NCBI GenBank assembly: GCA_026126305.1
Contig: JAHCJI010000013.1
Span: 1 to 64,000, forward strand
Reading direction: 5' to 3'
Source of the DNA: Phycisphaeraceae bacterium
GTDB taxonomy: Bacteria > Planctomycetota > Phycisphaerae > Phycisphaerales > UBA1924
Length of the DNA stretch: 64,000 bases
A program made the translations under genes and the position numbers. Of the stretch, positions 1 to 8,881 are shown one piece after another. The notes beneath the pieces are model-generated. The model was not told the DNA's origin and ran no database searches. It saw only the letters and a program-made list of their open reading frames with translations. Each line of letters starts with the position of its first letter. Within the stretch, counting starts at the first letter, position 1.

Positions 1-540
1 TTGTTCGATAACAATTACTGGTTCCCGTTCCAAGAGCCGGCATCGGAGCTCAATAAGCGCTGGCCTTACAGCTCGAGTTACCAGGTGGTGCCAGCGTCTT
101 ATGACGCGGGTCGGGTCGGGGCTCGCATCACACAGGGCGGCTCGCACCGCTTCTATGGCGTGCCCGGTGCTGGCCAGGGCGGCAAGGTGGGCGGCCTGCG
201 GATCACGGCCGTCGAGCACCCGGCCCAGAAGGTGTTCATGCATGACAACGTCGATCGGTACTCGCTCAAGGAGAACTACTACGCGTTTCCGGACGCCATC
301 GTGGCGATGCTGATGTACGACTTCTCTGCGTCGCGTCGTCTGACCGATGATGCCAACAAGGGCTGGCTACCGAACTCTCCAACTTCGACGGCGGCCACCA
401 CGTTCTTGTACAATCCCGGTGGATGGGAGCCCCAGAGCCGCTCGGGCGAGACGGTGACGGGGTACTACCGCTGGTCTCGTGGCGGCTTGCAAGCCGTGGA
501 CTATGGCGGCACGGAGATCAATACCGGCCAGATGCGGTAG
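1..540 (+). CDS. Pseudopilin-like protein, copy 1 (C-terminal part; 5' end outside window)
   Basis: This is the C-terminal 179 codons of a type II secretion/type IV pilus-like pseudopilin. The N-terminal GFTLIE methylation motif would lie left of the window. It aligns without gaps to the last 179 residues of the complete gene at 894-1955, with roughly 80-85% of residues identical and the same ending (EINTGQMR). Shared blocks include [25 protein letters not shown] and [14 protein letters not shown]. The two genes are therefore a tandem duplication. The window's first codon (TTG) corresponds to an internal Leu of copy 2, so it should not be taken as the start. Such pseudopilins with large globular C-termini are abundant in Planctomycetota; the role is unknown beyond export and envelope assembly. 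Confidence 0.85.
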   Translation: MFDNNYWFPFQEPASELNKRWPYSSSYQVVPASYDAGRVGARITQGGSHRFYGVPGAGQGGKVGGLRITAVEHPAQKVFMHDNVDRYSLKENYYAFPDAIVAMLMYDFSASRRLTDDANKGWLPNSPTSTAATTFLYNPGGWEPQSRSGETVTGYYRWSRGGLQAVDYGGTEINTGQMR

Positions 541-893
541 ATGATTCTGTTAGGTTCAAGGCAGGTTTCCGATCTGATTGCCCGTTTCGCCGACCCCGAG
601 AGATGGGGGTTGGCGTGAAGGGCCTTTTCGTCCTATAAAAACTACCGTGCCGTGATCGCTTGCTGAATTGTCGCGATTTGAACAATGTTTGCTTTTTGTT
701 CTGTATTTGTGGCCAATAACTTGCGAAATCACTGGATCCGCTATCAGAGAACTGTCGAATGGATGTATTGCGAGCCGTTCTGTTTGCGAGTTTTGCACAA
801 GATCTTTGCATACCGTACGGCCCGTGACCTCGTGCGTGGTGGTTTGGCAAGAACCAGACAGCCGCTCTTCGCCCTTGTGGCACCAAGGAGACC
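541..893. other. Intergenic spacer between the tandem pseudopilins
   Basis: No credible gene lies in these 353 bases. The left part holds a terminator-like hairpin for the upstream copy. A weak sigma70-like pair TTGAAC (678-683) and TGTATT (702-707) with an 18-nt spacer could drive the second copy. Its AT content is visibly higher than that of the flanking genes. Confidence 0.5.
588..628 (+). terminator. Probable intrinsic terminator after pseudopilin copy 1
   Basis: Arms CGCCGACCCC (588-597) and GGGGTTGGCG (606-615) pair over 10 bp with one G-T pair and an 8-nt loop. An imperfect T-tract (CCTTTTC) follows about 8 nt later. The weak T-tract lowers confidence. Confidence 0.5.
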
Positions 894-1955
894 ATGATGA
901 CCATGAAGATGTTTGGAGTATCGCGAAAGGGTTCTCGCGATGATCGTCCCGGCTTCACGCTGATCGAGTTGCTGGTGGTGATCGCGATCATCGCGTTGCT
1001 GATCAGCGTGCTGCTGCCGGCCTTGAGCGAGGCCCGCAAGAGCGCTCGCCTGGCCATCGACCTGGGCAACCTGAAGCAGTTCGGCTTTGCCCAGGGCACT
1101 TATGCGGCGGACTATCAAGACCGCATCTTCGCGTTCACTTGGAACACCCAGAACGACATCAACCAGTTCCGCAAGAGCAAGGGCGGTGGCGCGCTGACGG
1201 CCCCCAACCCCACCGGAGCCGCTGCGGCCCAGGCCACGGACATCATCCGCTTCCGGGCCAACCGGGACGACTTCAACCAACCCGGTTTGTGGATCCCCAA
1301 CGTGCTGTATACGCACCTGGTGGTGAACGACTACCTGGCCCAGAAGCTGCCCGAGCGGATGGTGGTCTCGCCGATGGACCGCCACCGCCTGAACTGGCAG
1401 CAAGACCCCAAGGGCCTGTTCGATAACAATTACTGGTTCCCGTTCCAGGAGCCGGCATCGAACCCCAACATCCGCTGGCCATACAGCTCGAGCTACCAGG
1501 TGGTGCCGGCGTCGTATGATGGAGGCCGGGTCGGGGCACGTATTACGCAGGCGGGCGTGCATCGTTCGTACGCTGTGCCCGGCGCTGGGATGGGCGGCAA
1601 GATTGGCGGCCTTCGGATCACGGCCGTGGAGCACCCGTCTCAGAAGGTCTTCATGCATGACAACGTTGACCGGTACTCGCTGAAGGAGATTTACTTCGGC
1701 TTCCCCGACGCCAACGTCGCCATGCTGATGTACGACTTCTCGGCGTCCCGCCGCCTGACCGACGATGCCAACCGTGGCTGGTTGCCGAACACCCCGACCT
1801 CGCCGGCGGCTACGACGTACCAATACGTTCCCGGTGCGTGGGAACCGCAAACCCGTGCGAACGAGATCGTGACGGGGTACTACCGCTGGTCTCGCGGTGG
1901 CCTGCAAGCCGTGGACTTCGGCGGCACGGAGATCAACACCGGCCAGATGCGGTAA
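894..1955 (+). CDS. Pseudopilin with prepilin-type N-terminal methylation motif, copy 2
   Basis: A 353-residue secreted pseudopilin. About 20 residues in, the motif [25 protein letters not shown] marks prepilin peptidase cleavage between Gly and Phe, followed by the hydrophobic helix that packs into the pilus or pseudopilus. The remaining ~300 residues are a globular domain with no enzyme motif I recognise. The shine-dalgarno AAGGAG (885-890) allows ATG at 894, 897 or 903; 897 or 903 has the better spacing. It is a tandem duplicate of the gene at 1-540. An intrinsic terminator follows immediately, so it is probably monocistronic. Confidence 0.9.
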   Translation: MMTMKMFGVSRKGSRDDRPGFTLIELLVVIAIIALLISVLLPALSEARKSARLAIDLGNLKQFGFAQGTYAADYQDRIFAFTWNTQNDINQFRKSKGGGALTAPNPTGAAAAQATDIIRFRANRDDFNQPGLWIPNVLYTHLVVNDYLAQKLPERMVVSPMDRHRLNWQQDPKGLFDNNYWFPFQEPASNPNIRWPYSSSYQVVPASYDGGRVGARITQAGVHRSYAVPGAGMGGKIGGLRITAVEHPSQKVFMHDNVDRYSLKEIYFGFPDANVAMLMYDFSASRRLTDDANRGWLPNTPTSPAATTYQYVPGAWEPQTRANEIVTGYYRWSRGGLQAVDFGGTEINTGQMR

Positions 1956-1980
1956 CGCGACCGGCTCAGACTCTGGATTG

Positions 1981-2009
1981 ACGGCCCGCCGGGATCGGTG
2001 GGCCGTTTT
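1981..2009 (+). terminator. Intrinsic terminator after pseudopilin copy 2
   Basis: Ten-bp stem ACGGCCCGCC / GGTGGGCCGT (1981-1990, 1997-2006) with one wobble and a 6-nt loop, then TTTT. It lies 25 bp after the stop codon. Confidence 0.8.
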
Positions 2010-2088
2010 CATTGGCAGCGCGCTATTGTTGTGTGGACGCCCGAAGCGGCCCTGGTTGGGTCTGCCTTTCGGGCGGGAGGTGCGCCCC

Positions 2089-3072
2089 GTGCGAGTGCTG
2101 ATTGCCGACAAGTTCGAGGATTCGGGTATTTCTGCCCTGAAGGCCGCCGGCTGCGAGGTCTTGGTTGAACCTGGGCTTGGGCCCGAGACCCTTCCCGAGG
2201 CTCTTGGGCGTTTGCGTCCCGAGGTCTTGATCGTTCGCTCGACGAAGGTCCCCTCGGCCGTGATCTCGGGGCAGGATTCGCTAAAGGGGATCATCCGTGC
2301 GGGCGCGGGCCACGACAACATCGATTCGTCCGCGGCGAGTTCGAAGGGTGTGGCGGTGTGCAACTGCCCCGGGATGAACGCGGTGGCGGTGGCGGAATTG
2401 ACGATGGGACACATCATCAACTGCGACCGCCGACTGCCGGCACAAGACGCCGAGTTGCGTGGTGGTCACTGGAACAAGAAGGAATATGCCAAGGCGAAGG
2501 GCCTGAAGGGCCTGACGTTGTTGCTGGTGGGCATGGGGGCGATCGGCCGTGAAGTGGCCCGGCGTGCATCGGCATTTGAGATGGACGTTGTTGGGTGGTC
2601 TCGCAGCCTGACGCCCGCGAGTGCGCGGGAGTACGGCGTTCGGTTTGGCGGGAGCACGCCTGAGGATCTGATGCGACTGCTTGGTGAGTCGGACGTGGTG
2701 AGCGTGCACGTGGCCGCTGCGCCGCAGACCAAGGGGATGTGCAACGCATCCTTCTTTGGTGCGATGCGTGATGGCGCGTACTTCATCAACACGGCACGTG
2801 GGACATTGGTGGACGAGGCGGCACTGCTGGAAGCGGTTCGGAGCAAGGGCCTGCGTGTTGGCACGGACGTGTACCAGAACCAACCCGGCACTCCCGAGGA
2901 GGCCTTCCAGACACCTCTGGCGCAGAACGGCTCGGTGTTCTGTTCGCACCATTGCGGGGCATCGACCGATCAGGCGCAGCAGGCTGTGGCCGACGAGACG
3001 GTGCGGATCGTCACGGAGTTTCTCAAGACCGGGCGTTTCATCAACATGGTCAACGATTTGCAACCGGCCTGA
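2089..3072 (+). CDS. D-3-phosphoglycerate dehydrogenase-type 2-hydroxyacid dehydrogenase
   Basis: A 327-residue NAD-dependent D-2-hydroxyacid dehydrogenase, probably oxidising 3-phosphoglycerate in the first step of serine synthesis. The GTG start at 2089 is chosen because GGGCGGGAGG lies 8 nt upstream and the protein then begins directly at the first beta strand (VRVLIADKF). The Rossmann motif is LVGMGAIGREVA near residue 150. The catalytic Arg lies in NTARGTLVDEAAL, and the catalytic His in SHHCGAST, a variant of the usual PHLGAST. There is no C-terminal ACT domain, so allosteric serine control is unlikely. Directly upstream of serC in the same direction (86-bp gap), which supports the serine assignment over other hydroxyacid substrates. 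Confidence 0.85.
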   Translation: MRVLIADKFEDSGISALKAAGCEVLVEPGLGPETLPEALGRLRPEVLIVRSTKVPSAVISGQDSLKGIIRAGAGHDNIDSSAASSKGVAVCNCPGMNAVAVAELTMGHIINCDRRLPAQDAELRGGHWNKKEYAKAKGLKGLTLLLVGMGAIGREVARRASAFEMDVVGWSRSLTPASAREYGVRFGGSTPEDLMRLLGESDVVSVHVAAAPQTKGMCNASFFGAMRDGAYFINTARGTLVDEAALLEAVRSKGLRVGTDVYQNQPGTPEEAFQTPLAQNGSVFCSHHCGASTDQAQQAVADETVRIVTEFLKTGRFINMVNDLQPA

Positions 3073-3158
3073 CGCAAGGTCGGGCGTGGTGGCGTCTCAG
3101 GGAAGTCGATTCACTCGTACAGGGCTTGGATGTGGGTTTGCAACAGGAGGCAGCAGCG

Positions 3159-4280
3159 ATGACGGCAGCGGCAACTCGCGGCACTTTGGCGGGCGGAGAG
3201 CACACCCGCGGCGTGTACAACTTCTCGGCCGGTCCGGCGGTGCTCCCCGAGGCGGTGATCCGCCGTGTGCAGCAGGACATCTGGGACATGGACGGGAGCG
3301 GCATCGGGATCATGGAGCACAGCCACCGCGGCCCGGTGATCGACGCGATGTGGACTCGGACCGAAGCGGCATGCCGGAAACTGGCGGGCATCCCCGACGA
3401 TTATGCGGTGATCTATCTCCAGGGCGGCGCGTCGACGCAGTTTTCGATGGTGCCGGCCAACCTGCTGCCCGAGGGCGCGACGGCGGACTACATCAACACG
3501 GGCGTGTGGTCTCAGAAGGCCATCAAGGAAGCCAAGTTGTACGGGTCGGTCCACGAGGCGGCCAGCAGCGAGGGGAGCAACTTCGACCACATCCCCACGG
3601 AGATTCGCTGCTCGCCGAAGCCGGCGTATCTGCACTTCACGAGCAACAACACGATCTTCGGGACGGAGTTTTCGGCCGAGCCGGCGTGCCCGGCTGGCTC
3701 GTTCCTGGTGTGCGATGCTTCGAGCGACATCTTCAGCCGGCCGATCGACGTGAAGAAGTACGGCATGATCTATGCGGGTGCGCAGAAGAACCTCGGCCCC
3801 AGCGGCGTCACGCTGGTGATCATGCGCAAGGATCTGGTCGAGCGGTGCGAGCGGAAGTTGCCCACGATGGGCATGTACAAGACGCATGCCGAGAACGACA
3901 GCCGGTACAACACGCCCCCGGTCTTCGGCGTGTACGTCATGGGCGTTGTGTTTGAGTGGATCCTGGAGAATGGCGGGCTGGAGGGCATGGCACGCCGGAA
4001 CAGCGAGAAGGCTCGGGCGATTTATGACGCTCTGGACGCGGGCTTTTACAAGCCTCATGCCAAGGCGGACAGCCGGTCGCTGATGAATATCACGTTTAAC
4101 TGCCCGAGCGATGATCTGAACAAGGCTTTCCTGAAGGAGGCTCAGGCCCGCGGCTTCGACGGGCTCAAGGGCCACCGCTCGGTGGGCGGCATCCGGGCGA
4201 GTGTGTATAACGCCTTCCCGGTGGAAGGCTGCCACGCGCTTGCGGAGTTCATGCGAGACTTCGCGCGGCGGAACGGCTGA
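3159..4280 (+). CDS. serC: Phosphoserine aminotransferase
   Basis: A 373-residue fold-type I PLP enzyme that transaminates 3-phosphohydroxypyruvate with glutamate to phosphoserine, the second step of serine synthesis; it can also serve pyridoxal phosphate synthesis. It opens with the family signature YNFSAGPAVLPEAV. The PLP lysine lies in YAGAQKNLGPSG, and the phosphate-binding tail is GHRSVGGIRASVYNAFP. ATG 3159 has AGGAGG 8 nt upstream. It forms a two-gene unit with the dehydrogenase before it. Its last 32 bp overlap the 3' end of the convergent glycosyltransferase gene. Confidence 0.96.
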   Translation: MTAAATRGTLAGGEHTRGVYNFSAGPAVLPEAVIRRVQQDIWDMDGSGIGIMEHSHRGPVIDAMWTRTEAACRKLAGIPDDYAVIYLQGGASTQFSMVPANLLPEGATADYINTGVWSQKAIKEAKLYGSVHEAASSEGSNFDHIPTEIRCSPKPAYLHFTSNNTIFGTEFSAEPACPAGSFLVCDASSDIFSRPIDVKKYGMIYAGAQKNLGPSGVTLVIMRKDLVERCERKLPTMGMYKTHAENDSRYNTPPVFGVYVMGVVFEWILENGGLEGMARRNSEKARAIYDALDAGFYKPHAKADSRSLMNITFNCPSDDLNKAFLKEAQARGFDGLKGHRSVGGIRASVYNAFPVEGCHALAEFMRDFARRNG

Positions 4281-5331
4281 GCCTCGTCAGAACAGCCCCG
4301 ATGACCTCTTCGGCCTCGATGGCCCGCATCATGCGGCCATTCGAGGCGTTCTTGTGTGCGCTGGCATGGGCCGGGCCCTCGTGCTGGATTGCGTCGGCTT
4401 CCCGCTTGTAGGGGCCCACCAGGTGCGTCAGCGTGGGACCGAAGAGCGCCACCAGCGGCCGATCGAACCCGACGGCCATGTGCAGGACCGCCGAGTCGTT
4501 GGCGACGGTGAGGGCGGAAGCCTGGACAATGGCCATGAGGTGATCGATGGCGGTGTTGCCCACGAGGTCTGCCACGCGCTGGTGTTCGTTGGCCAGGGCG
4601 CGCGTCTGCGGGCACTGGGCTTGCTCGCCGGGACCGCCGACGATGGCGATGGCGGCGTCGGTCTGTTCGAGCAGAGCCCGGGCGAGAGTGGCGAATCGCT
4701 CGTCGGGCCAGCGTTTTGCTGGCCATCGGCTGGTTGGTGCCAGCACGACAACTGGAGCTCCCTGTGCAAATGCAAGGCTGTGGAGAGCCTTGGCGCGGGC
4801 GTCCGCGGTGGTGTAGAGGCGCATGTCCGGGGCGTCGATGGGCTCGGCAGCGCCGAAGGTGTCGATGGCGGCCTGGGCCAGTGCCATCATGCGATCGACC
4901 GCGTGCATGTCGGCGCTCGCGGGCACGCGTCGGGTGTAGGCCAGGGGTGCCAGTTCGCGGGCATCGGCGGCACCCAAACGGATGCGGGCACCGGTGGCCA
5001 GGGTCATCACGCCGCTGCGCATGAGCCCCTGGCAATCGATGGCAAGGTCGTATCGTCGGCGTCGCAATTCATTTCCCCAGCGCAGGGCGGCCAGCAGCTT
5101 GTCCGGGCGGGCCAAGGGCGAAAGGGCCCGGCGGGGAAAGGCCACCACCTCGCTCAGGGCCGGGTGGGCCGCGATGGCGGGGGCGAAGGCGTCCTGCACC
5201 AGCCAGTCGATGGCGGCGCTGGGCCAACGGGCCCGCAGGGCGGCCAGGACCGGGACACTCCGGCATACATCTCCCAGGGCGCTGGGGCGGATGATGAGGA
5301 TCCGCTGGGGCTCGTTGGGTGGGTCGGCCAC
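4249..5331 (-). CDS. Glycosyltransferase family 9 (heptosyltransferase-like)
   Basis: A 360-residue GT-B glycosyltransferase related to ADP-heptose:LPS heptosyltransferases WaaC/WaaF. The N-terminus carries RILIIRPSALGDVCRSVPVLAAL, the family acceptor-domain signature. The C-terminal nucleotide-sugar domain shows SRWPAKRWPDERFATLA, then GGPGE and the conserved NDSAVLHMAVGFDRPLVALFGPT. The likely role is adding a heptose-type sugar to an outer-membrane glycolipid core. The start is GTG at 5331; no other in-frame start exists before the upstream stop codon. The 3' end overlaps serC by 32 bp. The sugar donor cannot be read from sequence. Confidence 0.88.
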   Translation of the reverse strand: MADPPNEPQRILIIRPSALGDVCRSVPVLAALRARWPSAAIDWLVQDAFAPAIAAHPALSEVVAFPRRALSPLARPDKLLAALRWGNELRRRRYDLAIDCQGLMRSGVMTLATGARIRLGAADARELAPLAYTRRVPASADMHAVDRMMALAQAAIDTFGAAEPIDAPDMRLYTTADARAKALHSLAFAQGAPVVVLAPTSRWPAKRWPDERFATLARALLEQTDAAIAIVGGPGEQAQCPQTRALANEHQRVADLVGNTAIDHLMAIVQASALTVANDSAVLHMAVGFDRPLVALFGPTLTHLVGPYKREADAIQHEGPAHASAHKNASNGRMMRAIEAEEVIGAVLTRLSRSAARSLA

Positions 5332-5391
5332 GTGGCAGTGTATCGGCGGTTGGGGCCGCTTGGCTGTGCGTCAGGGTTCTATGCTGGTGGC

Positions 5392-6516
5392 ATGATGCGA
5401 TTGGCGTTGCTGGCGTGTGTCTGGGCCTTGGCATTCCCATGCTGGGCGCGAGGACAGGAGCGGACAGCTGAACCCCCACCACCGCTGGCTGGTGTGATCG
5501 TACACGGGCAAGGAGTGGCGGATGCTGCCCTTGTCCGCGATGCGCTCGCCGCCTTGGATAGCTTTACGAGTCTGAACTCCGGGTCGAGCGTTGCCGGATT
5601 GGTCCGCGTGATGCTCGAGACGACATGCGGCCCCGGATCTCGGCTCGTGCTGCTAGGCATGAGCGAAGGCAAGCCCAGCGTCTTGGTTCGGGTGGCCGGG
5701 CAGTTGGACCCCGATATCGAGCCTTCTGGCCCGGTGCGTTGGTGGAACGGCGACGGTGTCGTGTATCTGGGAATCGGGCCTGAGGCCCTGGCCCTTGGCA
5801 GCGCCGCACGGGGGGCATTGGCGTTCGAAGCGCTGGACAAGGCGTTTGCGGACCATCGCCGGGCCGAGACGGCCGGTGTCGAACTCATGGTCGATCTGGA
5901 GGGCCTTCGTCGCGCATGGCCCGAGTCGCTGGCCGATGGACCGGCCCGGCGCGTGGTTGCCGTGACCGGGCTGGCCAATGCCCGCAAGATCCACGTGCAT
6001 ATCCCCGAGCAGGGCGTGGTACGTCTGGCAACTTCGAGCCGTGCCGAGCCGGCGGATCGCGTGACGGTGCGGATGGGGCCCGAGGTTTCTGGGAATGGCT
6101 CGGTCGGAGCGCGGGTACCGGTGCTCTTCGACGCGGGGCTGCGGGCGTACGCGGTGGCGCTGGAAGATGCCCCGCGGGCCGCTTTTGGCCGACGTTTCCA
6201 GGATTGGATGGGCGTGCACGGAGGTCGATTACGCGGATTGATCCAGGCGACCGAGGCCCAGGTGCGATGGTCGGTGACGCGCACGCAGACGGGGTTGCGC
6301 ACAACGCTGGAGATCCCGGTGCGGGCTGGTATCGATACACCCCGCCTGGTCGACGCGGCAATGGCCACGATGCGCGGTACGGGCTTCGATGTGCAAGGTC
6401 AGCGCGGCACGCTGACGCTGCCCGAGGCGTTGGCACGGGCGATGGGCGGGGGTCGTTTATCGGTCGAAGTGGACACCGCGGGCCAGGTGGCTGTGTATCG
6501 CGTGGTCGTGGAGTAA
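5392..6516 (+). CDS. Secreted protein of unknown function
   Basis: A 374-residue protein with a probable Sec signal peptide (MMRLALLACVWALAFPCWARG; cleavage likely after Ala near residue 19). The mature part alternates predicted strands and helices without a catalytic motif or repeat I recognise. The start is placed at ATG 5392, with a weak GGTGG just upstream, because translation further left would not give a signal peptide. It is divergent from the GT9 gene (60-bp gap) and convergent with gspE (7-bp gap), so probably monocistronic. The open frame extends far upstream only because the GC-rich opposite strand codes for GT9. Confidence 0.65.
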   Translation: MMRLALLACVWALAFPCWARGQERTAEPPPPLAGVIVHGQGVADAALVRDALAALDSFTSLNSGSSVAGLVRVMLETTCGPGSRLVLLGMSEGKPSVLVRVAGQLDPDIEPSGPVRWWNGDGVVYLGIGPEALALGSAARGALAFEALDKAFADHRRAETAGVELMVDLEGLRRAWPESLADGPARRVVAVTGLANARKIHVHIPEQGVVRLATSSRAEPADRVTVRMGPEVSGNGSVGARVPVLFDAGLRAYAVALEDAPRAAFGRRFQDWMGVHGGRLRGLIQATEAQVRWSVTRTQTGLRTTLEIPVRAGIDTPRLVDAAMATMRGTGFDVQGQRGTLTLPEALARAMGGGRLSVEVDTAGQVAVYRVVVE

Positions 6517-6523
6517 GGCCGCC

Positions 6524-8215
6524 TCAGACGGTCAAGACACGCATGACCTCTTCGATGGTGGTCGTGCCGGCTCGGGCCTTGGCAAAGCCGTCTTCACGCA
6601 TGCGGTAGAGCACGCCGTCTTCGAGTGCGTGCCGCGCGATGTCGCCCGCGTTGCGGCCTTGCATGATGTCTTCCCGAAGACGGTCGCTGGATCGCATGAG
6701 TTCGTAGATACCGATGCGACCACGGAAGCCACTCTGTCGGCATTCTCGGCAGCCTTGTCCGCGTGTGAGAGTGCCGTCATCGTTTGGGCTGAAGCCCGGG
6801 GGAAGGTCCTTGGTATCGGGCGAGTACGGTTTCGCGCAGTGTTTGCAGATGCGCCGGACGAGGCGTTGGGCCAGGATGCCCTCGACGCTGCTGGAGACAA
6901 GGAAGGGCTCAACGCCCATGTCGAGCAGGCGTGTGATGGCGCCCGGTGCGTCGTTGGTGTGCAAGGTGCTGAAGACGAGGTGGCCGGTGAGCGATGCCTG
7001 GATGGCGGTCTCGGCGGTTTCCTTATCGCGGATCTCGCCGATCATGACCACGTCCGGGTCGTGGCGGAGGATGGACCGCAGGCCGGCGGCGAAGGTGAGG
7101 CCAACGTGGTTGTTGACCTGGATCTGGTTGACGCCGCCGACGTGGTACTCGACGGGGTCTTCGACGGTGATGGCCTTGATCTCCTCGCTGACAATGCGAT
7201 TGAGCGAGGCGTAGAGGGTGGTGCTCTTGCCCGATCCGGTGGGCCCGGTGACCAGCAGGATGCCGTAGGGACGCTCGATGAGCGCGTTCCATCCGTCCTG
7301 GATCCACTGGGGCATACCCAGGTCGATCAGCTCCATCAGGACGGCGCTCTTGTTGAGGATGCGCAGGACAACACCCTCGCCGAAGAGCATGGGGATGACG
7401 CTGACACGCAGGTCGTATTCCTGGAGTGCCATGCGTCCGCTGGCGTCGGGAGCGCGTTGTTTGAGGGTGATGCGGCCGTCCTGTGGCTTTCGCTTTTCGG
7501 CGATGTTGAGGTTGGCCATGATCTTGAGGCGGCTGATGATGGCGGCGGCGAATCGGTTGATGGTTTCGGGAACGTTGGCACGCTGGAGGACGCCGTCGAT
7601 CCGGTAGCGGACAATCAAACGGTGCTCGTAGGGCTCGATGTGGACGTCGGTGGCTCGCTCGCGGACGGCCTCGATGAGGATATCGTTGACGAGTTTGATG
7701 ACGCTGGCTTCCTGGGCCTGCTCGATCTCGTCTTCGTCGCCTTTGACCTTGACTTGGGCACCTGCCTCGGCCGACAGGGCGTCGAGCGTGTCCGATCCGA
7801 CGCCGTAGTTGGCACGGATGAAACGCTGGAGGCCTTCCTCATCGGCCAGGACGAGCTCGATGGCCTGCCCGGTGAGCAGGCGCAGCTCGTCGAGGACACT
7901 CAACTCGAACGGATCGCTGGTGGCGACCGTCAGGGTGCCGTTGATGCTCGAGATCGGCACGCATCGCTGCTTGTGGACAAGGCTTGCGGGCAGCGCCTGG
8001 AGCACCTTGGGCTCGACGACGATGGCGTCAAGGTCGACCACGTCGAGGTGGAACTGGTCGCCGATGGTCTGGAGGACCTGATCGGCCGAAACCACGCCCA
8101 TGCGGACGAGGACCTTATCGAGTCGTTCACCGGAGGCCCTCTGGAGGGCCAAGGCCTCGTCGAGCTGGTCGGGGCTGATGACGCCCCGGTCGAGAAGTAC
8201 GGTGCCGATGCCCAT
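6524..8215 (-). CDS. Type II secretion/type IV pilus assembly ATPase (GspE/PilB family)
   Basis: A 563-residue hexameric motor ATPase powering pseudopilus or pilus assembly at the inner membrane. The N-terminal ~150 residues are a MshEN-type domain starting GIGTVLLDRGVISPDQLDEAL. Walker A is GPTGSGKST near residue 325, followed by an Asp box and Walker B VVMIGEIRDKETAETA. A zinc-binding tetracysteine CKHC...CREC lies near 450-490, and the family sequence GFRGRIGIYELM follows. The ATG at 8215 is chosen because the MshEN domain begins there, although no strong ribosome site precedes it. It would serve the three pseudopilins in this window, but no GspF/PilC platform gene is beside it. Confidence 0.93.
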   Translation of the reverse strand: MGIGTVLLDRGVISPDQLDEALALQRASGERLDKVLVRMGVVSADQVLQTIGDQFHLDVVDLDAIVVEPKVLQALPASLVHKQRCVPISSINGTLTVATSDPFELSVLDELRLLTGQAIELVLADEEGLQRFIRANYGVGSDTLDALSAEAGAQVKVKGDEDEIEQAQEASVIKLVNDILIEAVRERATDVHIEPYEHRLIVRYRIDGVLQRANVPETINRFAAAIISRLKIMANLNIAEKRKPQDGRITLKQRAPDASGRMALQEYDLRVSVIPMLFGEGVVLRILNKSAVLMELIDLGMPQWIQDGWNALIERPYGILLVTGPTGSGKSTTLYASLNRIVSEEIKAITVEDPVEYHVGGVNQIQVNNHVGLTFAAGLRSILRHDPDVVMIGEIRDKETAETAIQASLTGHLVFSTLHTNDAPGAITRLLDMGVEPFLVSSSVEGILAQRLVRRICKHCAKPYSPDTKDLPPGFSPNDDGTLTRGQGCRECRQSGFRGRIGIYELMRSSDRLREDIMQGRNAGDIARHALEDGVLYRMREDGFAKARAGTTTIEEVMRVLTV

Positions 8216-8304
8216 GGCTACACGGAGTGTATTGCCTGTGCTGTCTGTCGGAAGGAATCGGCGTGCATGGAGAACAAAATTCGTGTTATGGGGTTTGATT
8301 GGCG

Positions 8305-8335
8305 TTGACTTACCCCAGTCATATGTTACCATATG
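8305..8335 (+). promoter_or_regulatory. Promoter with CATATG-N4-CATATG palindrome, candidate ArsR operator
   Basis: A -35 like TTGACT (8305-8310) is spaced 16 nt from TACCAT (8327-8332). Over the -10 lies CATATG TTAC CATATG (8320-8335), two palindromic hexamers four bases apart. ArsR/SmtB repressors typically bind AT-rich imperfect dyads over their own promoters, and the second gene of this operon encodes one. Autoregulation is inferred. A ribosome site AAAGGA (8345-8350) follows before the ATG at 8359. Confidence 0.5.
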
Positions 8336-8358
8336 GTCACTTTTAAAGGAGTCTGCCC

Positions 8359-8865
8359 ATGACCGCAACCGCCCTGCGCCCTGATATCCGTTCTGGCATT
8401 GATGCCATCGCCTGGACTCGTTCGCTGCTGAAGGCGATGCTGGACAACACCCCCGACGAGCACTTTTATCGGGCTCCTTGTCCGGGAGGCAACCATGCGG
8501 CCTGGGTCGCCGGGCACATCGCCTATTCGGAGGATGGCATCCGCGTGGCATTAGGCGGTGGAAAGCCGGTGCTCGATGCGTCGTACGAAGACCTGTTCAA
8601 CATGGGCAAGCCCTGCCGCGACGGGGCACAGGGTTATCCCACGCGGCAGGAGCTGATGGACGCTTTGGCTACCGCCCGCGAGGCGACCGTGGCGTGGTTC
8701 TCGAACATGGACGAGGCCGAGGCAGCCAAGACGGTCGAGGGTGGGCTGGCGATGTTGTCCAAGACCCACGGCGGGATGATCCACGCGTACGCGGGGCACG
8801 AGGCCTTCCACGCTGGGCAGGTGAGCATGGCCCGCCGGGCGGCGGGCTTGCCGGCGCTGTTCTGA
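8359..8865 (+). CDS. DinB superfamily protein
   Basis: A 168-residue four-helix-bundle protein of the DinB/YfiT-like metalloenzyme superfamily. Candidate metal-binding histidines are H46 and H53 (GGNHAAWVAGHIAYS) and the C-terminal GHEAFHAGQV. Members act as thiol-dependent transferases or isomerases in stress and detoxification; the substrate here is unknown. First gene of an operon with the ArsR-SRPBCC regulator that starts 16 bp after its stop, downstream of a candidate ArsR operator. Confidence 0.82.
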   Translation: MTATALRPDIRSGIDAIAWTRSLLKAMLDNTPDEHFYRAPCPGGNHAAWVAGHIAYSEDGIRVALGGGKPVLDASYEDLFNMGKPCRDGAQGYPTRQELMDALATAREATVAWFSNMDEAEAAKTVEGGLAMLSKTHGGMIHAYAGHEAFHAGQVSMARRAAGLPALF

Positions 8866-8881
8866 GTTGGCAGGACGAAGC

